From: CAWBVG01 sp963792175
GTDB taxonomy: Bacteria; Acidobacteriota; Vicinamibacteria; Vicinamibacterales; CAVVIG01
Assembly (NCBI GenBank): GCA_963792175.1
Contig: CAWBVG010000025.1
Coordinates: 1-57,515, forward strand
DNA: 57,515 bases
Direction: 5' to 3'
This document shows positions 1-8,561 of this stretch, piece after piece. Every line of letters starts with the position of its first letter. Position 1 is the stretch's first letter. Below the pieces are notes generated by a model. It worked only from the letters and a program-made list of their open reading frames with translations. It searched no databases and was not told the DNA's origin. Both the position numbers and the translations under genes were made by a program.

Positions 1-1
1 C

Positions 2-594
2 TACCTGCTGCGCGTCCGCGGCTTCGACCTTCAGCAGGCGGGTTTCTTGTCCGCGCTGCCGCTCGTCGCGATCGCGGCCGGCGTGTTCGCCGGCGGGGCA
101 GCGAGCGACCGACTCGCGAAGCGCTGGGGAGCGCGGCGGGGCCGGCGCGCGCCCGGCCTTTGCGGCTTTCCGCTGGCGGCGCTGGCCGTCGCGGGCGGGG
201 ATCTTCCACCCCCGATCCATGGGGCTCGGCGCTGCTGCTCGCGGTCGCGGCCGGGCTGGCGGCCTTCGGCGTCGCGCCGGCATGGGTGGTGACGACCGAG
301 ATCGGCGGCATCCACGCCGGAGTGGTGAGCGGCACGATGAACACCTTCGGCAATCTCGGCGGCGCGCTCAGCCCGATCGTGATCGGCGTCTGCGTGGACC
401 GCTGGGGCTCGTGGCACGCCCCGCTGTTCAGCGTGGCCGTCTTCTACGTGGCAGCCGCTCTGTGCTGGCTGCTGGTCGATCCGGCTCTGCGCATCGAGGC
501 CGGCGACGAGCCGGAGCCGAGGCCTCCTGGTCCGGGACGGATGAGGATCAATTCTCGGCGGCGGAACGGAAAAGCGCCTTGGCGAACTCGATGA
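2..594 (+). pseudogene. MFS transporter, C-terminal part, frameshifted and cut by window edge
   Basis: The first reading frame gives a soluble loop and a membrane segment (LSALPLVAIAAGVFAGG), followed by the cytoplasmic-loop signature GAASDRLAKRWG (D-R-x-x-x-R/K) of major facilitator carriers. Near 200 the frame is lost. It resumes one frame over with membrane segments around WGSALLLAVAAGLAAFG, a small-residue helix ending in GTMNTFGNLGGALSPIVIG, and a last helix before LLVDPAL. The GTMNTFGNLGG stretch resembles the anion:cation symporter (ACS) branch, which moves organic acids or sugar acids; the substrate cannot be told. The N-terminal half lies outside the window. The stop at 592-594 may be false, because the convergent DedA gene ends at 548 and a TGA at 542-544 in another frame is a plausible true end. 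The family is clear; the gene is broken as read. Confidence 0.65.
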
Positions 595-1180
595 TGGCCG
601 GCAAGATCGAGAGGAAGACCACGATCGCGATCACCAGGTGGATGTGCTTATCGATGTCGGGAATGCCCCGGCCGAGCCCGTAGCCCAGGAGCGACGGCCC
701 CCACACCCACGAGCCCGCCGACGACGTTGTAGGTGACGAAGCTTCCGGTACTCCATCTGGCCGACGCCGGCGACCACCGGGGCGAACGTGCGGATGATCG
801 GGATGAAGCGGGCGAGGATGATCGTCTTGCCGCCGTGCTTTTCGTAGAAGCGCTGCGCGCGCCAGGTGCCGCTTTGAAGAACAACGAGTCCTCGCGGCTG
901 AAGATCATCGGGCCGGTCTGGTGAGACCGATCGAGTAGCCGAGCTGGTCGCCGATGACGGCGGCGAGGCTGAGCACGACAGAGATCGTGCAGAGGTCGAG
1001 CGTGCCGGCGGCGGCGAAGACCCCGGCCGTGACGAGCAGCGAGTCGCCGGGCAGGAAGAAGCCGATGAGCAGGCCGGTCTCGGCGAAGATGATCACGGAC
1101 AACATCAGCAACCCGCCCCACCGGATGAGCCCTCGGACGTCGTAGAGCTGATGAATGAGCTGGAGTAGCCAGTCGAGCAT
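548..1180 (-). pseudogene. DedA/SNARE-associated family membrane protein, several frameshifts
   Basis: The start is ATG at 1180 (MLDWLLQLIHQLYD), followed by ETGLLIGFFLPGDSLLVTAG, the hallmark N-terminal segment of DedA proteins. After a shift near 910, another frame encodes YEKHGGKTIILARFIPIIRT and then FAPVVAGVGQMEY, the conserved family core F-x-R-F-x-P-x-x-R-T. Two further shifts lead to a last helix, HLVIAIVVFLSILPAI, and a stop at 548-550. Restored, the protein is about 210 aa, a normal DedA length. Members are inner-membrane proteins with re-entrant helices, implicated in membrane homeostasis and recycling of undecaprenyl phosphate or phospholipids. At least three single-base indels in 630 nt are hard to reconcile with preserved motifs unless they are sequence errors. 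Confidence 0.75.
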
Positions 1181-1261
1181 GGCGTGCCCGCATAGCAGGC
1201 GTACCCCTCTCGGTCCACGGCGCGCGTCGCATTTCGTACCCTCGATTGCTACGCTCGAGCC

Positions 1262-1690
1262 ATGCGCTTTCGAGGCAGGCCACCGATTTTCGCCGTCACC
1301 GTGCTGGCTTTTCTCTCGGCATGCACCTCCGCCCGCCATGCCGCGCCGACCGCGGCGGCAAAAGCATCACCTCCAGCGCCGGCCCTGCGCCTCGCCCTCG
1401 ACCCGGAGATCTCGCCCGTCGCCTTCCGCTGGCTCGCCGACGACGCGCTGCTCGTCGCGGCCGATGTCGGCCCCCGCAAGCTCGCGAGCTTCGGCAACTA
1501 CCTCGAGCGCTCCGCGAAAGTTGATCGCGCGCGCCTCGCGGTCTGGGACGACGAGAGCGCCTGGCGCGCGAACACCGCCGATACCGCCGCGGACAGGCTT
1601 CACCGAGCACAAGCGGGCGCTCTACCCGAAAGACACGTCCTCGCCGGATCCCGTCGAGCACTTCATGGACTTCGGCAAGAGCGGAGCGTC
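1262..1690 (+). CDS. Possible lipoprotein of unknown function, frameshifted
   Basis: ATG at 1262 opens a frame beginning MRFRGRPPIFAVTVLAFLSA and continuing CTS, a plausible lipoprotein signal peptide with Cys at about residue 21. An Ala/Pro-rich linker and a stretch of normal composition follow (DPEISPVAFRWLADDALLVA). Near 1570-1600 coding character moves to another frame (GFTEHKRALYPKDTSSP). I do not recognise a family. The 3' boundary against the BolA-like gene cannot be fixed because indels are frequent here. The lipoprotein reading rests on the N-terminus only, and the segment could be a composite of error-broken frames. Confidence 0.3.
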
Positions 1691-1739
1691 GCCTACGAGC
1701 GCGACTTCCGCAGCTATCCGATCACCGCGTTCGACCGAG

Positions 1740-2023
1740 CGCGACCGCGGAGCGATCGCGGCCGGCTGCGCAGCGCACCTCGCCGTCCACCTCGAGATCG
1801 TCGACGAGAGCGCAAGCACGTCGGACACGCGGGGCGGCGGGCGGCGGCCATTTCTCCTGCGTGATCGTCTCCGACGCGTTTCGCGGCCGTTCCAGCCTCG
1901 AGCGCCATCGAGCCGTCTAGCGCGCTCGGCGATCTGCTGAGGCACGAGGTCCACGCGCTCGCGCTCCAGACGCTCGACCCCGACGAGTGGGCCGCGCCGT
2001 TACCTCGCGCGGCGGGTTGTTAA
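1740..2023 (+). pseudogene. BolA family protein, hidden by frameshifts
   Basis: No single open frame shows this gene, but stitching short pieces gives a typical BolA protein. The pieces are AVHLEIVDES, then KHVGHAG one frame over, then HFSCVIVSDAFRGRSSLERH, then after a 2-nt gap near 1918 ALGDLLRHEVHALALQTLDP and DEW, ending at TAA 2021-2023. The FxGxSLxxRHRxVYxxL block and the terminal HALxLxTLxPxEW are diagnostic. BolA proteins are small class II KH-fold partners of monothiol glutaredoxins, with roles in iron-sulfur handling and, in Proteobacteria, in morphology regulation. The start codon is not identifiable. Three or more indels lie within 280 nt. Confidence 0.6.
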
Positions 2024-2058
2024 TTTCGTCGCTCGGGTGGTATCCATTTCCACTTCCC

Positions 2059-2856
2059 ATGCCGAGCAAGTACTTCGAAATCGCCAGCCACGCGGTAAAC
2101 GTGCTGCACGCGCCGCCGACGACGCTGCCGGGGGTGGCGCCGGATCTGTCGCGCGGCAGGCCGCTGGTCTTCCTGCACGGCGCCGGCTCGACCGGAGCCG
2201 TCTGGCAGCGGCAGATCCGATACTTCGCCGCGCGCCACAGCCCGGTCGCCTTCGACTGGCCCGGGCACGGGCGATCTCGGGCACCGAGGCGCTGCCCTCG
2301 ATGAAGCCTACGCCGACTTGACGCTCGCGGTGCTCGATCGACTGAGCATCGCGAGCGCCGTGCTGGTCGCGACGTCGATGGGTGGCCTGGTCGCGCTCGA
2401 TCTCGCGCTGCGCGCCCCGACGCGCGTCGAGGCACTCGTGCTGATGTCGACGGCGCCCCGCATCACGCTGTCGGACGAGAGGTCGAGACCTGGCGAACGT
2501 CATGACCGGCCGCGCGCCGCAGCCGTTCAGCAATGCCGGCTACGGGGACGACGTGCCGTTCGAGGTCATGCGCGAGGGCTGGGAGCTGCAGGTCCGGACG
2601 ATCCCCGCGTGCGCTATTTCGACCTCGTTGCCGTCCGCAGAAGGCGGACTACCGCCCTCAGCTCGGCGAGATCCGCAAGCCGACCTCGTCATCCACGGCT
2701 CGAAGGACACGATTCGTGCCGGCCGAGGGGCCGCGCTGGCGGCGGTATCCCCGGCGCCGAGCACGTCGAGCTCGCCGGCGCGGGCCACCACCTCTACCGC
2801 GAGCAACCCGACGCTGCACGCGGCGATCGACGCGTTCCTGGAGCGCCTGCGAGTGA
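2059..2856 (+). pseudogene. Alpha/beta hydrolase, frameshifted
   Basis: Starts at ATG 2059 (MPSKYFEIASHAVNVLHAPP). It shows the oxyanion-hole strand PLVFLHGAGSTGAVW and the FDWPGHGRS turn, then after a shift near 2290 the nucleophile elbow VATSMGGLVALDLALRAP, with Ser in TSMGG. Later pieces in other frames (QPFSNAGYGDDVPFEVMREG; HAAIDAFLERL) fit the cap and the C-terminal helix. The most likely stop is TGA 2854-2856, which overlaps the GTG of the thiolase gene in a GTGA arrangement. In this setting it may hydrolyse an ester or C-C bond upstream of CoA-dependent degradation; that is inference. At least three indels are present. Confidence 0.65.
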
Positions 2857-3996
2857 GCCTTCGCGGCGAGATCGCGGTGGTCGGGGTGTACGAGCACCCG
2901 CGCCGCTCCGCGCCGGACAAGACGCAGTACCAGATCTGGCCGAGTCGGCGCGCGGCGCGCTCGCCGACGCCGGGCTCACGATCGCCGACGTCGACGGCTT
3001 TGCCACCTCGGGCGTCGGGCCGATCGGCGTGATGGCGCTGGCCGAGCATCTGAACCTGCAGCCCGACTACCTCGACTCGACGAACATCGGCGGCTCGTCG
3101 TTCGTCGCCCACGTCGCGCACGCCGCGGCGGCGATCGGCGCGGGCTCTGCGAGGTCGCTCATCATCTACGGCAGCACCGCGGCGTCGGAGCGCTTCGCGG
3201 TCGGCACCGGCGGCGGCGCTCGGCGACCCGCCCGACCACTTCGAGGCGCCGTACGGCCCGACGGTCGTCGGCGCCTACGCGATGGTCGCGCAGCGCCACA
3301 TGCACGAGTACGGCACGACGTCCGAGCAGCTCGCCGAGATCGCCGTCACCATGCGCCGCCACGCGGGGCTGAACCCGGCGGCCAAGTACCGCGACCCGAT
3401 CACCGTCGAGGACGTGCTCGCCTCGCGCATCGTCTCGTCGCCGCTGCATCTGCTCGACTGCTGCATCATCTCCGACGGCGGCGGCGCGCTCGTCGTGACC
3501 CGGCGCCGAGCGCGCCCGCGACTGAGCAAGAAGCCGGCCTTCGTCCTCGGCGCCGCCGAGGCGGTGCGCCACACCGGGATCGGCCGGCGAAGACATCCTC
3601 GACATCGCGGCCGAGCAGTCGGGCCCGCAGGCGATGGCGATGGCCGGCGTCCGCCATGCCGACGTCGACCTCTGCATGATCTACGACTCGTTCACGATCA
3701 CCGTACTGCTGACGCTCGAGAACCTGGGCTTCTGCAAGACGGCGAAGGCGGTGCCTTCGTCCAGGGCGGCCGGCTCGGCTTCGACGGCGCTGCCGGTCAA
3801 CACCGACGGCGGCGGCCTCTCCTCGAATCACCCCGGCATGCGCGGCATCTTCCTCGTCATCGAAGCGGTCAAGCAACTCCGCGGCGAATGCGGCGCCCGC
3901 CAGGTGAAGGATGCGAGGTCGCCCTCTGCCACGGCACCGGCGGCCATCTCCCGCCGCCACAGCGGCGCGACGCTGGTGCTCGGGAGCCAGACGTGA
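2853..3996 (+). pseudogene. Thiolase / SCP-x-type acetyl-CoA acyltransferase, frameshifted
   Basis: GTG at 2853 starts SLRGEIAVVGVYEHPRRSAP, the usual opening of thiolase-fold lipid-transfer (SCP-x-like) proteins. Pieces in successive frames give ALADAGLTIADVDGFATSGV, NIGGSSFVAHVAHAAAAIGA, HMHEYGTTSEQLAEIAV, DVDLCMIYDSFTITVLLTLE, NTDGGGLSSNHPGMRG and a terminal LCHGTGG-type motif. The usual active-site Cys position carries Ser in NIGGSSF, so it is probably one of the non-decarboxylating family members that pair with a DUF35 partner, which follows directly. Those complexes act on branched or steroid acyl-CoAs. At least four indels. Confidence 0.7.
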
Positions 3997-4071
3997 AAGC
4001 GCCGCGAAGAGCGGAGACCAGATCGGACTGCGCGCGCAGCGCCTCCGTGTGCACCGAGTCACAGGAACTGA

Positions 4072-4486
4072 ATGGCTGCGAAGGAGCCAAAAAGCCGCTG
4101 CCGCGGATCGACGAGGAGAACCGCGGGTTCTGGGAGGCCTGCCCGCGCCACGAGCTCTCATCCAGCGCTGCCGCGCCTGCGGCACGCTCCGCTACTATCC
4201 CGCGCGCGCTCTGCCCCACGTGCCTGTCATCGAGACCGAGTGGCTGCGCCGAGCGGCAGCGGCACGGTCTACACGTTCACCGTCACCCACCAGAACCAGG
4301 CGCCGGGTTTCCGCGATGAGCTGCCCTACGTGATGGCCTACGTCGAGCTCGACGAGGGCGTGCGCATGCTGACCAACATCGTCGACTGCGCCCGCGAACC
4401 GTCAGGATCGGCATGCCGGTCGAGGTGGTCTTCGAGGACGTACGACGAAGGGTCGCGATTGCCGCACTTCCAGAGGGCTCGACTGA
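4072..4486 (+). pseudogene. DUF35 Zn-ribbon/OB-fold protein, thiolase partner, frameshifted
   Basis: Reconstructed as PLPRIDEENRGFWEAC, then a rubredoxin-like zinc ribbon (QRCRAC, ALCPTCLSS), then the OB-fold block GSGTVYTFTVTHQNQAPGFR and DELPYVMAYVELDEGVRMLT, ending IGMPVEVVFEDV and LPHFQRA. The four cysteines in two CxxC pairs and the VxFxxV...LPxF tail are typical of the ChsH2/DUF35 family, small acyl-CoA-associated subunits that bind thiolases or MaoC hydratases. The neighbouring thiolase supports a two-subunit enzyme. The start near 4072 and the stop at 4484-4486 are the best fits after allowing shifts near 4085, 4150, 4240 and 4440. Confidence 0.65.
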
Positions 4487-5129
4487 TCCTCGACCTCCAC
4501 GCACCCGAGGCGTCCGAGGACAGCCGTGCGCACCGTCGAGTCGCTATCTCAAGTGGCTGCCAAGAAGAAGCGACGAGCTGCCGATCGACGGCATCGTCCT
4601 CACCGAGCACCGGCAGTTCGACCCCGACAGCGACTACCGTCCCCTGGAGGACGCGTACGGCATCCGCATCCTCCGCGGCGCCGAGGTCGAGACCGACTAC
4701 GGCCACGTCCTCGTCTACGGCGTCAACCGCGACATCCTCGCTCGCTTCGATTTCACCAACGTGCGCCTGAACGCGCAGGAGCTGGTCACCGAGGTCGAGC
4801 GGCTCGGCGGCATCGCCGCTCCGTGTCATCCCGGCCGGCCGACCGTCGGCCTCTGCGAGCACTACGAGACAAGCCGCCGCTCGAGGGCGTGCGCGCCGTC
4901 GAGGCCCTGAACGGCGGCAGCCGCAAGGGCGAGAACGAGCGCGTCCAGGAGCTCATCGAGAAGCACGGCTACCGCGCCTTCGGCGGCAGCGACTCGCACC
5001 TGGTCAGCTTCATCGGCATCTGCGCCACCGAGTTCGACGCGACGTCACCGACGAGGAAGACCTCGTCCGCGCGCTGCCCAGGGCGGCTACCGCGCGGTCG
5101 ACTTCCGCGATCGCTTGAAGGGTCGATGA
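4483..5129 (+). pseudogene. PHP-domain metal-dependent phosphoesterase, frameshifted
   Basis: Begins LILDLH (the HxH strand, where the second His appears lost in an indel), then DELPIDGIVLTEHRQFDPDS, the YGIRILRGAEVETDYGHVLV strand, LNAQELVTEVERLGGIAAPC-HPGRP, RAVEALNGGSRKGENERVQE and AFGGSDSHLVSFIG. These are the ordered metal-ligand motifs of PHP phosphoesterases: H, D, E-H, E, H, C/H-P, and D-x-H near the end. The C-terminus FDATVTDEEDLVRALRGGGY is obtained across a shift near 5045, then VDFRDRLKG and a stop at 5127-5129 overlapping the next ATG. Such genes often sit in lipid and CoA catabolic clusters without an assigned substrate. Confidence 0.65.
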
Positions 5130-5294
5130 GCGAGAGACTCCCCTTGGGGATCGACCCCGCGTTGATCGGCTGCGAGTTCGACGCCAGCACCTCGGAACCG
5201 GTCACGGCGGAGGAGATCCGCGAGTACGCCGCTTCTCTCGGCGAGACCCATGCCGGCTATTTCGGTCCCGACCCCGTCGCGCCGCCTACTTTTT
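5126..5294 (+). pseudogene. MaoC-like dehydratase, N-terminal fragment ending at a junction
   Basis: ATG 5126 overlaps the preceding stop (ATGA). The sequence MSERLPLGIDPALIGCEFDA, VTAEEIREYAASLGETHAGY, FGPDPVAPPTF matches the start of the N-terminal hot-dog dehydratase (FAS1_DH-like) family up to the conserved APPTF. Family proteins run on for about 80-250 more residues. Here the homology stops at about 5294 and the frame reads directly into the TAT signal of the next gene. It is therefore a truncated gene at a junction, biological or from assembly. Partners of this type hydrate enoyl-CoAs in the pathway suggested by the thiolase and DUF35 genes. Confidence 0.55.
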
Positions 5295-5347
5295 GCATGA
5301 GGTTCCGGGGCAACCGTTTCTCGCCAGAGCCGGCGCAGGGGGGCACC

Positions 5348-6154
5348 ATGAAGAAAGAGCCCGAAGTCTCGCGGCGCGTGTTCCTCGCAGGCCTGGCCGC
5401 CGCAGCTGTCACACCTCGACTGGCGCACGGTTCGCCCGCAGACATCGTCGTGACGATGCCGCGGGTCGAGAAACTGTATAAAGTCGCCGGCTGCACTCAA
5501 CCCAACGACCTGCAGTTCGTTCCGGACGGCTTGTGGGTTCTCGATCAGGTCGATCCCAACAAAGCTTTCAAGATCCGCCCGAAAGACGGCTCGATCATCG
5601 AGACGATCCAGACTGAATCGATTCATGGCAGCGGTATCACCTACGGACACGGCGCGTTGTGGATCGCCTCGACCAAGATGATCGATCCGGCCACGCAGCC
5701 GAGGACACTGAAGGTGGACCCGAAGACCGGGAAGACATTGAAGTCGTGGGTCACACCCGGATCCGGCTTCTACGGAACGATGACGCCGGCCTCGACGCCG
5801 TCAGGCGCGCACGGGCTGAAGTGGGTGGGCGAGAACTACTGGATGGCGGTCCCGGCATCAGGAAAGCTGTTCCTGATGGAGCCCGAATCGGGCGCGATCG
5901 TCCGATCGATTCCGGCGCCCGGCGTACGGACACACGGGCTTGCGTGGGACAACGGACTGCTCTGGTGCGTGGACTCGAACGAACGGGCCATTTTCAAGCT
6001 CAATCCGGCCGACGGCACACCTCTCACGAAGATTCAGCTGAAAAAAGACGATCCCGAGCCGCACGGGCTCGACATCGACAAGGGCGTGCTCTGGTACTGC
6101 GACGCGGCGAGCGGCTGGATTTGCCGGCTGGCGGGAGCCAGCGCCTCGGTCTAA
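5348..6154 (+). CDS. TAT-exported beta-propeller protein (SMP-30/quinoprotein-like)
   Basis: ATG at 5348 gives a 268-aa protein. The start is preferred over the longer open frame, which fuses it to MaoC, because MKKEPEVSRRVFLAGLAAAA is a complete twin-arginine signal. The mature part repeats a blade pattern: PNDLQFVPDGLWVLDQ, GSGITYGHGALWIAS, GAHGLKWVGENYWMA, THGLAWDNGLLWCVDSNE, PHGLDIDKGVLWYCD. This is a five- to six-bladed propeller of the glutamine-cyclotransferase/SMP-30/NHL kind. It lies 28 nt before a TAT-exported Gfo/Idh protein, so both probably act in the periplasm on the same compound. It could be a lactonase or a binding protein; the sequence does not decide. Confidence 0.65.
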   Translation: MKKEPEVSRRVFLAGLAAAAVTPRLAHGSPADIVVTMPRVEKLYKVAGCTQPNDLQFVPDGLWVLDQVDPNKAFKIRPKDGSIIETIQTESIHGSGITYGHGALWIASTKMIDPATQPRTLKVDPKTGKTLKSWVTPGSGFYGTMTPASTPSGAHGLKWVGENYWMAVPASGKLFLMEPESGAIVRSIPAPGVRTHGLAWDNGLLWCVDSNERAIFKLNPADGTPLTKIQLKKDDPEPHGLDIDKGVLWYCDAASGWICRLAGASASV

Positions 6155-6182
6155 CCGCAACGTCAGAGAAGGAAGGCTTGCG

Positions 6183-7517
6183 ATGGATACCGTCTCGCGA
6201 CGCGAGTTCCTCGCCACCAGCACCATGCTCCTGTCGGCCCGCTCGTACTCCCGGATTCTCGGGGCGAACGATCGCATCCAAATCGGGCTGATCGGCTGTG
6301 GCCATCGATCGGCGGGGCACCGGCAGATGCTCGAGCTGTCGGCCGCGACCGATCCGAACTTCGACATCCGCAGCGTGTGCGATCTGTGGTCCGTGAATCG
6401 CGACCGCTCTGCAGACGACGCGCAGCGTCGGTTCGGACATCGGCCGAAGACCTATCAGTACTCCGAGGAGATGCTCGCCGACCAGGAGTTGGACGCCGTG
6501 ATGATCGCGACCGGCGATCATCAGCACGCGAGGATTCTGGCGGAGGTGGTTCGAGCGGGGAAGGACTGCTATTGCGAGAAACCGATGGCGAATACGGTGG
6601 ACGACGCGAGGCTGGCGCGCGAAGCGGTCGTTGCGAGCGGACGCGTCGTGCAGATGGGATCGCAGTGGCTCAGTTGTCCGTATCAGCAGCGCGTGCGGGA
6701 GATGATCCGAGGCGGAAAGCTGGGCAAGGTGGTCTCGATCAGCCAGAGCTGGAATTACAACGGGCCGCGCTGGCACGTGCCGAAGGACGAGAACGTCGCG
6801 GCCATCCGCGAGCGCGACACCGACTGGAAGCGATGGCTGCTCGGCCGGCCCGATCGCCCGTTCGACCCGCGCATGTACTTCGAATTCCGCATCTTCAAGG
6901 ATTTTTCCGGCGGCATCACGGACCAGTGGTACAGCCACGGGTCGGGACTGGCGCATTTCTATCTCGACACGTTCGTCCCCGACGACACGGTGTCGAACGG
7001 CGGCATCTTCGCGTGGCACGATGTTCGCGAGAACCCCGACACGTTCCAGTCGGTCTCGACGTTTGCGAAGGGCGAAGTGCTCTATTCGTACAGCACCACC
7101 TTCGGCAACGCCTACGGCGATCACACGATCATTCGTGGCACGCGCGGGACGCTCTACTCTCCTGGTGGCGAGGGCAGCCCGCAGTGGTGGTTCCTCGCCG
7201 AGCCGCGCAGTCTGTGGGGATCGAACGTTGTCTTCGATCTACGCTCGGCCGCGGCAAAACCGGAACCGGTCCTGCTGCCCGGGACGACCGACGTCCCGCC
7301 GGTCAAGCAGGACGACAACCTCAAGGCGCACACCGACAACTGGCTGGCGTGCATGCGCAGCCGGAAGACGCCGAACGGGAGCATCGAGACCGGCTTTGCC
7401 CATTCCATCGCCGTGATCATGGCGACGCGCAGCTATCGCGAAGGCAAGAAAATCTACTGGGATCGCACGCGCGAGGACATCCTGGATCGCGCGCCTGCCG
7501 CCTCGGCGTCTGTCTGA
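6183..7517 (+). CDS. Gfo/Idh/MocA-family oxidoreductase, TAT signal
   Basis: 444 aa. The N-terminus MDTVSRREFLATSTMLLSAR carries a twin-arginine motif. The Rossmann segment IQIGLIGCGHRSAGHR and the CEKPMANTVDDARLAREAVV segment (the EKP motif with the conserved Lys) define the family. The C-terminal alpha/beta domain contains MYFEFRIFKDFSGGITDQWY and the tail YREGKKIYWDRTREDIL, seen in the large group of secreted Gfo/Idh proteins of Acidobacteriota and Planctomycetota. These are NAD(P)-dependent dehydrogenases or hydrolases of sugars and inositols, though the substrate of the exported subgroup is mostly unknown. It probably shares an operon with the propeller gene just upstream. Confidence 0.85.
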   Translation: MDTVSRREFLATSTMLLSARSYSRILGANDRIQIGLIGCGHRSAGHRQMLELSAATDPNFDIRSVCDLWSVNRDRSADDAQRRFGHRPKTYQYSEEMLADQELDAVMIATGDHQHARILAEVVRAGKDCYCEKPMANTVDDARLAREAVVASGRVVQMGSQWLSCPYQQRVREMIRGGKLGKVVSISQSWNYNGPRWHVPKDENVAAIRERDTDWKRWLLGRPDRPFDPRMYFEFRIFKDFSGGITDQWYSHGSGLAHFYLDTFVPDDTVSNGGIFAWHDVRENPDTFQSVSTFAKGEVLYSYSTTFGNAYGDHTIIRGTRGTLYSPGGEGSPQWWFLAEPRSLWGSNVVFDLRSAAAKPEPVLLPGTTDVPPVKQDDNLKAHTDNWLACMRSRKTPNGSIETGFAHSIAVIMATRSYREGKKIYWDRTREDILDRAPAASASV

Positions 7518-7643
7518 GAGCTCGACGCGGCGCGGTCTCAGCCATTTCCCGCGATCCGTGGGTATCCGCCTTGCAACCCGAATCTCCTCGACATCGGATC
7601 GAAACCGTCAGAAGGGCGCGCGAAAGCCCAGGTGGTGAGGGCG

Positions 7644-7942
7644 ATGCGCATCAGAATCATTTCGACGCCGCGCACGGCGGACATCGATGGCTTTCGCCTC
7701 GACTATTTCGGGTTGGCCATGAATACGACGTGGGGAGCTTACTCGGCGGAGTGCTCGTCGTCGAAGGATGGGCTGAGCTCGTGGACGAGCAATCGACGTC
7801 CGCGATCCACCGGCAGGCGTTCGACGCCCGCACCTGGGCCAATCCTCCGAATCTGATCCGCGAGTTCTTCCCGCCCTATTACGACGAGCCGCCGTCATTC
7901 GCGGTTGATCGACGTCGCCGCCCGCGCCGACGCGGCAAATAG
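7644..7942 (+). pseudogene. Small conserved hypothetical protein, one frameshift
   Basis: ATG 7644 starts MRIRIISTPRTADIDGFRLD and continues YF. Then the frame shifts at about 7719. Adding one C restores YFRVGHEYDVGSLLGGVLVV-EGWAEL and runs to the stop at 7940-7942 with a Pro/Arg-rich tail (DRRRRPRRRGK). The restored length is about 99 aa. The core, a short strand, IDG-x-RLDxFxVGxEYxVG and LxxxxxxEGWAELV, looks like a small conserved regulator-associated protein that I cannot assign to a named family. It stands alone between the Gfo/Idh gene and a convergent NTF2-like gene. Confidence 0.5.
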
Positions 7943-7948
7943 CGACGC

Positions 7949-8323
7949 TTAGTCGGTGCCCCAGGGGTTGTCGATCACGAAGCGCCAGGAACCGTCTGCT
8001 TGGCGACGCAGAACGTCCGCGTTGTGTCCCGTCAGCTTCACCGGTGCGCCGTCCGGCCCCGTTCCCGAGAAGGACCAGACTCCTGCAACGAGAGCCAGAC
8101 CACCTGCCTCGAGAACGCGTGTCACTTTGAGATCGAGCGTGCCCTTCATCGCCAGGAACGCGGCCAGTGAGTCACGAACACCGGCCAAGCCATGAGCGAG
8201 ACTGCCAGGCTGCGTCGCAAAGGCGGCTTCGGGCTCATACAGAGACAGGAGGACGTCGAGATTCCCGGCGTTGATTCCATCGACGATCGCTTTGAGCACT
8301 TCTTCAGGCGTTTCTCTCGACAT
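7949..8323 (-). CDS. NTF2-like / SnoaL-fold protein
   Basis: Start taken at ATG 8323 (MSRETPEEVLKAIVDGINAG), with a longer possible start at 8347. 124 aa. The pattern of an N-terminal helix, NLDVLLSLYEPEAAFATQPG, GVRDSLAAFLAMKGTLDLKV, LALVAGVWSFSGTGPDG and a final WRFVIDNPWG is the cone-shaped NTF2/SnoaL (YybH-like) fold of about 125 residues. Family members bind small ligands or act as isomerases; no function can be assigned. It is convergent with the small gene ending at 7942. Confidence 0.75.
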   Translation of the reverse strand: MSRETPEEVLKAIVDGINAGNLDVLLSLYEPEAAFATQPGSLAHGLAGVRDSLAAFLAMKGTLDLKVTRVLEAGGLALVAGVWSFSGTGPDGAPVKLTGHNADVLRRQADGSWRFVIDNPWGTD

Positions 8324-8561
8324 GACATCCTCGCTCTCATTCCACACGAATACTCGGAAGCACTACTCCCGGTTGCGCTCCGCGCCGCCGGGGGCGTCAA
8401 TTCGCTGTGAGCTTTTCGTGAATCAACAACAAGAAAGGCTCGCGTGACGACGGCCCCGGACGATACCGTACAACCCGTAAAGAGCCGTTGGTGATCAGAT
8501 CGTGATCGCCGATCGGCGCACCCGACCGAAGTGCGCGGGATCTGTTGCGGATCTTGATTGC

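Noticed and set aside
4526..6154. Single 542-codon frame joining PHP, MaoC and the TAT propeller
   Set aside because: Parts of the PHP gene are out of frame in it, and the TAT signal needs its own start; the fusion is an effect of frameshifts and the junction.
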